64,000 nucleotides of DNA from Reticulascus tulasneorum. Taxonomy: Eukaryota; Ascomycota; Sordariomycetes; Glomerellales; Reticulascaceae. The notes below the pieces were generated by a model. That model was not told where the DNA came from, ran no database searches, and saw only the letters and a list, made by a program, of their open reading frames with translations. The stretch spans positions 1,426,001 through 1,490,000 of the forward strand of contig LSAX01000006.1 of NCBI GenBank assembly GCA_001557505.1, given 5' to 3'. How positions within the stretch are numbered: position 1 is the first letter of the stretch; every line of letters starts with the position of its first letter. Positions 56,801 through 64,000 of the stretch are shown piece by piece. Made by a program: the position numbers and the translations under genes.

Positions 56801-59800
56801 CTGCATAATTTGCCCTCATACATACTCTTCCTTCACTGTGACGTCCACGGATTGTTTCTGGTGCTGCACTGCAGACAGCCGCTCGACTCCTGCCCGAGCC
56901 CGGGTAATCGAGATTCACAGACAGGATCGACCCGCGTGTGCCGCCGTCCTATGTTTGGAGCAGATGTCTATCTCCACCTCGGCTTGTGCTTGTCAGAGAC
57001 TCGACAGTGGTAGCTTTTATTTCTTATTTTGGAAGTCAGATTTCAACGGCGTCTCGTAGTCTAGTAGCGAGTAGCGAGGACGGATGTGTGGCTGCAGTGG
57101 ACCGGATTTGTCCAACATGCGAAGCGCCATGCAATTGTCCGGCGACGATGGATGCGAGGTCTCGTACGCTCTCGCATGTCTGGCAGCTACTGTATCGGAC
57201 TATTCGTGCATCGAAAAAGCAACCATCTCCCCGCCATTCTAACAACAGCTGCGCAAGGGAGAAGGCAGGTCTCCTGCAAATCATCCCCATTAATCTAGAT
57301 CCCCATCCAATATGTGGCCATGGCGGTGTACTGGTTTTGGCTAGTCGGCCACACTGGACGATAAGTCAACGGCCGTTATAAGGCAAGCGTCCAATCCTTT
57401 TGCAGGCGGCGTGGAAAAGCAATCTGGCACCTGATGGGATTCGCCTGAGGGATATGCATGTCTGGCAACTAACGCCGCAAATCCTGGTATGTTATGCCTC
57501 CCGCTGCCGTCGAGAGTCAGGCACTTCCGGCCGACTCCGTGAGCTGGCGGACTTGACGTATTGGCTCGTTGCAAAAAAATCTGCTTCGGCCTGCGACATG
57601 GGAATTTTCTTCGCTTTGATGCAAGGAAGGAGCCGAGTGGCGACTTGAAACTTTGCTAGGAAAGGGATTGTCTTTGTGTCTCTCGCGGGTACCGGCAGCC
57701 AAGTTTGCGGGCGGCAATGCTGGATTGCTTTCGTGGGAGGAGCATTTGAAATATCCGCATTGGTGACAAACCCGAAAGGCACCGCTTGCCTTGGCCAGGT
57801 ATGGAGTTTATGATGGAGAAAGAGATAGTAAGAAAAGCGGAAGTGATGGCTGTCGGGTCTTGGCTGGGAGTGGTAATCATGTAGGACGGTGAGCGAAGAC
57901 ATCGTCGGGTTTCAAAATGCCCGCGTTATCGGCGAATATGTCTCGGGCTTTGTGCTCGGTACAATGCGAACTCATTAAGAAATCAAGCATTCTCTAAATT
58001 CTCGTTTACTTTGACTGTTCGCGCCATTGGACAGGTGTGAGAGCTATGTGTAGTCCTCCTGTGTGTCGCTCTTGAATGATCATGAGTAGCTCGTCGTTTG
58101 CTAGTTCCTCGAGCAGAACACTCATCCTGAGTTCCTTACAATCCGAGAAGCTGTCTTCAACAGGATATCTCTGCGATAGAAGATGATTTTGCATGCCAAA
58201 TCCACCAAGTGTAGCTAGCACCTTGTTCAGCCTTCGCATTCTTCGCGTACTCGACGACGGATGGCCGTTGTCCTTCACAAGACAAGTCATGATATTGCCA
58301 TCCTTTCTCTCCAGGTGATGTTGAGGACTCGCCTCTAGAGCTCGTACTATTCATTCCCACGCCCTGGATATCCTGCCCCCACGAGCTCCAAGGGATGATG
58401 ACTGTCATTAAGCTAGATTCCACTTGGGATCCGATTTGATTCTTCGACTTCCGTTCTATGGTATGTATTGGCCGGCGCCAGGAATACGTTCAGGAACCCA
58501 ATACGCCGGCTCATCACTTTGGTACTAGGCCTCGGGTAGCTGTAATGCTCCTTTTAGTCAAATCAATTCGTCTTGAGATGCTTGTACATTTATTGCCCTT
58601 CATCTCTTCAACGGAGATAGCTTCTTCGCGACGGTTCTGCTGTCCCACGGGACCCGACCTGCCGGCGATGACTGTACTATAGGTACGTTTCCCCCATGGG
58701 GCCGCGAAACTTACCATGGTTGATGGTTGTGATGAACCGTAGAATGCGTGAAGCTTGCCATAGATTCATTGTGTGGACTTGATCCAAGAGCCCTTGGGTG
58801 TAGGATATGGGTTATTGTATCCGTTGTGTAGAAACCGTTATGTTTGGCCTACTGTGTTTTGCAAAAGCAGGAATGACGAAAGAATACGCCTAAAGATTTA
58901 CATGGATATTGCTCTTCTTCGTGAGCCCTTCAATACTAACAAAGCATCTTTCAAGGCTCTTCAAACTGCCATCTTGCTGTTAATCAACTTAGGTTGAGCG
59001 AGTATAATCATGGATGCTGGTGATCTGTAGAATCTCACTCGCTCTCCAACGTTCGAGTAGACGGAAGCTTAGAACACGTACTGCCAACGATATAATGAAT
59101 GTCAAGTTACTAGATCTGACATCGTATATCTCAACGACCAGAGGTCACAAGCCTGGCTGATTTGCCATGCCCCCTAGTTATCATTCCGATCCCGATATAC
59201 CAAACCCAGCTCTCAAACACGACACTCTACCGTTCTTTCCGCAAGAGCGACGTTTTTGTTTGTCTAGGACTCAAAGCAACTTGCACTGAAAGCTAGTACG
59301 GCTGCGTTCTCGAAATCTTCTACCTTGAGACTCACGCTCACCACAGAGCCCTTTATCAAGCCTCTCTCCATTGACTTCCTTTGAAAATCTGGCCATTAAA
59401 CTATCATCCAGTCATCCCTGGCACTTGGTGTAGATGTGCCGGTTTTCAATAAGCGAGACGTATTTCTAGGTAGGCTACGGATATCTTGCCGGCGCAATTC
59501 ACGGGAGAGTTCACATCAAGATTCGTTCGTGTCTTAATCTTTCCAGGAGCCGACAGCAAAGGACTCAATTGCGGAATGGCTAGAACGATAATGGAATCCT
59601 CTCCACCCATGGAGAAGCCCTCTCTCCAATGAATACGATATACTCTTGCATCAGACTCTTTCATATTTACGAGGAAATGATACGAGACAGTATGTAGTAA
59701 TCCCGGTGATAAAGTAGTCCTCAGAGTTTTCATGAGGTCGAAGATGACGGCCCAGAGCGGGATTCGGGTGCACAAGAGACATCACAGAAACCCTTATTAA

Positions 59801-61122
59801 TGGACACTCTGCCATTTTCATCACGGAGAACGTTTTCGAGGGCAGCGTAAATTGTACAAAGGTATTTAGGATCTCGAAATTTAGACATCTAGAGCTATCG
59901 GATGGGAACGATGATGAACTCAAACAACCGTAACCCAACGCTTCGCGTGAATGCTGCCCCCCTTAATACGCTTCATATCATCCACATGTTGCTCAAGCCA
60001 TCGATACAATGAGGGGGAAGTTGGTAGAGCACTTCAATATAGCCTCTAAAGTATAGGAAAGACGTCCAGACTGTGAAGCGAGCACGTATCGATCGAGTTC
60101 ATGCGGAATATGTTGGGGTTGAAAGCTCTACGGGTCAAGCGAGAACTTCGAAGAACTTCCAACGAACACCAAACCTGTGGGACATGTTCCGAGTGACCAA
60201 TAAGTGGAGTCTGCTCTTAAAAGTAGTGTTTCAAGCATCATAAATGGAAACCTTTAGTAGTTAATTATCAAGAAATGCAATGACTTCTAGCACAATGCTG
60301 TGTATCAAGCAGCGAATGTAGCTGCGCTGATCTTGAGAGGGGTATCCTACGCCCCAGTCATCTCCAAAGGCGTGCCATTCAGATTGTTAGACTCAGAAAG
60401 GCAGTGACTTCTGATTAAAGATATCTAGTGATGAATGGATAAGAAAGGCAAAGCAGAAACTCCGCCCCTAAACCACATCATCGTCTATCCCTACAGGGTC
60501 GCCGACGCGTGTTGGAACAGATCCCCAGAGGGTAACACGTCGAGCTGAGCGGTTCCAGAAGAAGAACAGTATCAAAAACGTATACCTATTGCCGTGATGG
60601 TCATATGTTTCTCTCTATAGAACTTACCATTTTCACTACGAATATGCACAAGCTGGCTGGTAGACATTCTTGGGCGATGGTCGGCCCACTTCGAATAACC
60701 TTGAAAAGATGCCATAAAACTGACAAGAGAGCATAAGAGCCTTCAGATCTAAATGTTCCATAGTATCCGATTAAAGCTCTACTCGCAGTTTGCACTCTTT
60801 GTGACTTGAGGAACAAGGTCAGTTTAAAAAACTTAGGTATGAAGTTTAAAGAATCCCCGAAGGGCCTCCACTAGGCAACTATGACAGCCACTAACGCCAC
60901 CAAGGCTGATAGAGCCAATCATGGTCATGCCGCCCCACTTTCGTCGAACCTCATTCCTGGTCACAATAGCAAGTCCGCAGAGCCGTGTGGAATTGTTCTT
61001 CCTCTCTGCCCCAAAACGTTGGCAGCCTCGCGACCGAGCTCCACAAAGAACAATAGGAGGACTATAATGGAATCAAAGTATTTAATTCCCACAGAAGAGA
61101 AGCATTGCCCGCGTCTCTTGAG
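53859..61122. other. Long gene-free region upstream of the Zn2Cys6 gene
   Basis: About 7.3 kb between divergent genes has no frame with family motifs. From 53859 to about 57900 composition stays moderate in G+C, with open frames up to 150 codons that look like chance. TATA-like sites occur near 54297 and 55287. Short repeats occur at 54803 (ATT units) and 54993-55023 (AAGC and CCAAG units). From about 58700 to 60900 it is AT-richer. Minus-strand fragments at 58006-58423 and 59446-59938 could be remnants of decayed genes, but I recognise neither. No tRNA or rRNA gene is seen. It may hold extended control DNA or noncoding transcripts. Confidence 0.45.
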
Positions 61123-62872
61123 ATGAGACCTAGGATCAATCCTTACATCCGCCGCCCCAGAGTCATTTTCAGACGACCAAGAAGTATGGCTGCCACCACC
61201 CAAGATGCGACATTCGAAGGCTCGGACACCTTCGTGGACGAGGAGTTCACGGATGAGTCTGAAGAGGTCCGGATAGATGCTGCGTCGGTGGTTCCCGAGC
61301 TGTTCACGTCTCCTCCCCCGATACGGGATGGCTTGGTAACCCTCTCATCTTATGTCCAGGATGGCACGATGAATGAATGTATCCCGTATATGGCTGGGAA
61401 TGATGAAGAAATCACATGCAACGAGTACGGGATACCTCGTCTGCGCCGCCAGAACCACGTGAAGTTCCTCCAGAAAACTCTGGGCAGGCTGCCGGCTCCC
61501 TATCTGGCCGCAGACGCAAGTCGGCCATGGTTCCTTTTCTGGTCTCTCAATGCTCTTTCTTTGCTCGGGGAAGACGTCTCATCATACAGGCAGAATCTAA
61601 TTGACACTGCCTTATCTATGCAGAACCCATCTGGTGGATTTGGTGGCGGACATGGACAGACCTCTCACCTCGCTACCACATATGCCGTGGTACTAGCACT
61701 AGCTGTCGTCGGCGGCGAAGAGGCATACGAGGTCATAGATAGGAGGTCGATGTGGAAATGGCTTTGCTCCCTCAAGCAGCCCGGAGGCGGTTTTCAAATG
61801 GCTCGTGGTGGCGAGGTGGACGTCAGGTAAGCAGATGCTCGCAGTAACACGCAGCCCACCGCGAATTCTAACCCTCTGCAATCTCTTAGGGGTGCATACT
61901 GCGCAGCTGTCATAATCTCGTTGCTAAACATCCCGCTTGACCTGTCTTCCGACTCTCCAGCTTGGACCGCCGATCACCCGACATTGTTCACTGGTCTGGC
62001 AGACTACGTACGCAGATGTAAGTCATGCCTTAGCCTGGTTGCCTTGTCTGCTGTTGCTCACCAATAAGGTCAAACTTTCGAAGGAGGCATATCGGGAAAG
62101 CCGGATGCTGAAGCGCATGGCGCCTACGCATTCTGTGCCCTAGGCTGTCTGTCCATCCTGGATGCTCCGCATCGAATTATCCCCAAGTAGGTGTCTGGCT
62201 GCGGGTGCTTCCGCTTGGCGCGTTGATATGAAGGCAGCCCATACTGATCCTTCTTGATTGACAATAGATATTTGGATGTTCCACGACTTATCTCCTGGCT
62301 TTCTTCACGACAGTATGCTCCAGAGGGCGGCTTTTCCGGCCGCACAAACAAGCTTGTTGATGGGTGCTACAGCCATTGGGTTGGTGGATGCTGGCCACTA
62401 ATTGATGCTTCCATCAGTGGCCCCCCTGGACTGGAGGATGAACCCGCGGGAAAGCGACCTCCTAGAGAAAGTCTCTACAGCCGAGAAGGAATTATTCGGT
62501 ACATCATGTGCTGCTGTCAGGACCAAAGCACGCGAGGTGGCCTCAGGGACAAGCCAAGCAAGTTAGTTTCCCACCCGGGCTTTTGGCAGTAATAATTGAT
62601 GCTGACCCCCTGGCACTAGGCCATCTGATGCGTACCACACCTGCTATGTGCTGAGCGGGTTGAGCTCCGCACAGCATCATTGGGATCTGACTTATGCAGA
62701 CGAGGGCGATATCATTCTGGCCGAGCCCAAATGGATGGCATCTCCATGTGCCGAAGGGGAGCAGATCTTCGAGGAAACAGACCGCGTCAACACGGTTCAC
62801 CCTGTCTACACCATCCCTCAGCATGGAGTTGATGATATTAAACGGTATTTTGCCTCCAAGCAGGGGTTTTAG
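61123..62872 (+). CDS. RAM1: Protein farnesyltransferase beta subunit
   Basis: With the alpha subunit this zinc enzyme attaches farnesyl to CaaX proteins such as Ras and mating pheromones. Five exons (61123-61826, 61890-62017, 62069-62186, 62268-62561, 62620-62872) give 498 residues. An in-frame ATG at 61186, in a better context (AAGTATGGC), would give 477 and may be the true start; the first 21 residues are Arg/Pro-rich. Family motifs: VPELFTSPPPIRD, SRPWFLFWSLNALSLLG, NPSGGFGGGHGQTSHLATTYAVVLAL, GGGFQMARGGEVDVRGAYCA, QTFEGGISGKPDAEAHGAYAFCAL and GGFSGRTNKLVDGCYSHWVGG. Zinc ligands are the Asp and Cys of VDGCYS and the His of DAYHTCYVLSG; all are present. Splice junctions restore these motifs exactly. 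Yeast Ram1 is 431 residues. It is the only gene in the final 10 kb. Confidence 0.97.
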
Positions 62873-64000
62873 ACCCTAGCCTTGCTGGGAGTCGGGAGGG
62901 GTTGCCACACTTATCACTCAGAGACAGTGTTGATCTCGATTACGGGTAGATCAAGTCCCTTTTATGTCACGTGTGTTTTGAAGCATGGCAATGGATGCTG
63001 GATAGATGGGTTGATAGAGCAAATGAAATCGACCTTTTTGTTCAGCATCCAGTAGCCATTGACCGGAGTGCAGAAAGGGGATGAGTTACGCAATGCGTTA
63101 GATTGAGACGGCCCAGAAGATCTCGGACAAGGGTTCACGGTAACACTTTGAACAACTCATCACGGCATTGCTGCGGCGCAGACTGGTTCCAGGCTAAGGT
63201 TCTGAAGAAGGTTGAGTTACATGGCCGCCATTCCGTGTGCATGCAGCCCGCAAATCAACCGAGCATCCCATCCCACTACGGAACGAAGCAGACGAGGAGC
63301 AAGCCTCTTGGGGGAGAAGGTTGTGCGGGCACTTCTGGTTTGCCAGAGATAGTTCGCCCGAACACAGTGGTGTTGCCTCATTCGCCAATCTCCTCCGTCC
63401 CATCTCTCCCGCCATGTCGTCAACGGACAGGAGATGGGGCCAGCGCATAGTCTGGAGCCGTGAGAATGTCTCTGATAATGTTGCACGCCACACAACAGTT
63501 GCAGCATTGCAGCAGATGCACATCATGTCGGGGCCCAGGCCTCGGCCAATGTGAAGCCTCGATCCCCTGCAATGCGCCGCCCTGGTGCGTCTGACGGCCT
63601 GGCTCCACTCTGAATGCCTCAAGAGTTGCAAAAGGCTAACTAGCTATCGGGGGGGGGGGAGCGTACCCTGTGGGTGAACTTGGTGAGGAGTACATGGAGG
63701 AGGTGGCAGTGGTGGTGGCATATGTATATTATGCTTTGCAGACTGCCCTAACCCATAGGCCTATCGTGGGGTTCAATTGGCGAATCTACCTGCTTCTGCA
63801 TGCACTTCGCAGCTGTCTTTGTTGTCATACATGAGTAGGGGGAGGCACTTAAAAGCCATCTTGATATCAGAGCACCCCAGAATAGAAGAAGGGAAGCCGG
63901 TCAATCCGCCCCCCGATTGGCATATCGGGGCCGCGAAAACTGGCCGCCTACGACTCCTCCTCCTGTCAATATAGGACCATCTCTTCCCACATGTTGCGTT
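62873..64000. other. Intergenic region to the window end
   Basis: About 1.1 kb after the farnesyltransferase gene. Overlapping open frames on both strands at 63103-63631 have no motif and look like chance frames. A G10 run lies at 63650. No gene is supported before the window ends. Confidence 0.4.

Noticed and set aside
58006..58423. Two overlapping minus-strand frames that could be a broken gene
   Set aside because: I could not join them by splice signals or recognise a family, so only their presence is mentioned.
59446..59938. Two overlapping minus-strand frames of about 100 codons
   Set aside because: No recognisable motif and no convincing splice junction joining them.
63103..63631. Overlapping frames on both strands near the window end
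   Set aside because: All are motif-free and mutually antisense; at most one could be real and none shows support.

Overview
The window is eukaryotic and fits a filamentous ascomycete (Pezizomycotina). Its introns are short (43-134 nt, mostly about 50) with GT..AG borders and CTAAC/CTGAC-like branch sites. Intergenic regions are kilobase-sized, and the gene content is typical of moulds: Med13, Enp2, Rpn7, Abd1, a Zn2Cys6 regulator, a 2EXR protein, a GH55 glucanase and a LysM-WSC protein. A sordariomycete is my best guess from the style of the proteins; no marker here proves it. All exon structures were joined by hand from splice motifs, reading frame and family conservation. I ran no database search.

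Layout. (1) 1-21 kb is mostly conserved housekeeping: MED13 (N-terminal part, minus), ENP2 (plus), a small single-pass membrane protein (minus), a 1,463-residue coiled-coil protein of unknown role (plus), the tiny three-exon mitochondrial ribosomal protein bL33m (minus), alanine aminotransferase (plus), proteasome subunit RPN7 (minus) and cap methyltransferase ABD1 (plus). MED13/ENP2 and RPN7/ABD1 are divergent pairs that share upstream regions. (2) 20-34 kb is accessory and secretory: a secreted protein of unknown function, a 2EXR protein, a 13-exon GH55 beta-1,3-glucanase carrying a long C-terminal module like the tails of killer-toxin-like (subgroup C) chitinases, a secreted LysM plus triple-WSC protein, and a secreted type-B carboxylesterase. 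(3) 35-44.5 kb holds two copies of a divergent gene pair. In each, a minus-strand gene encodes a disordered protein with a degenerate retropepsin-like core, and a plus-strand gene encodes a disordered protein ending in the same 38-residue Trp-rich, WW-like tail. (4) 45-64 kb returns to conserved genes: a BRAP2/Etp1 RING ligase, tetra-ubiquitin, a Zn2Cys6 regulator with about 7.3 kb of apparently gene-free DNA upstream, and the farnesyltransferase beta subunit.

How the parts may work together. RPN7, polyubiquitin and the BRAP2-like ligase belong to ubiquitin-proteasome biology, but they are not clustered in a way that implies co-regulation. The GH55-tail protein and the adjacent LysM-WSC protein look like a cell-wall attack and binding pair, parallel to the chitinase/LysM neighbours of killer-toxin-like loci. 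The repeated divergent pair at 35-44.5 kb is the best candidate for an undescribed system.
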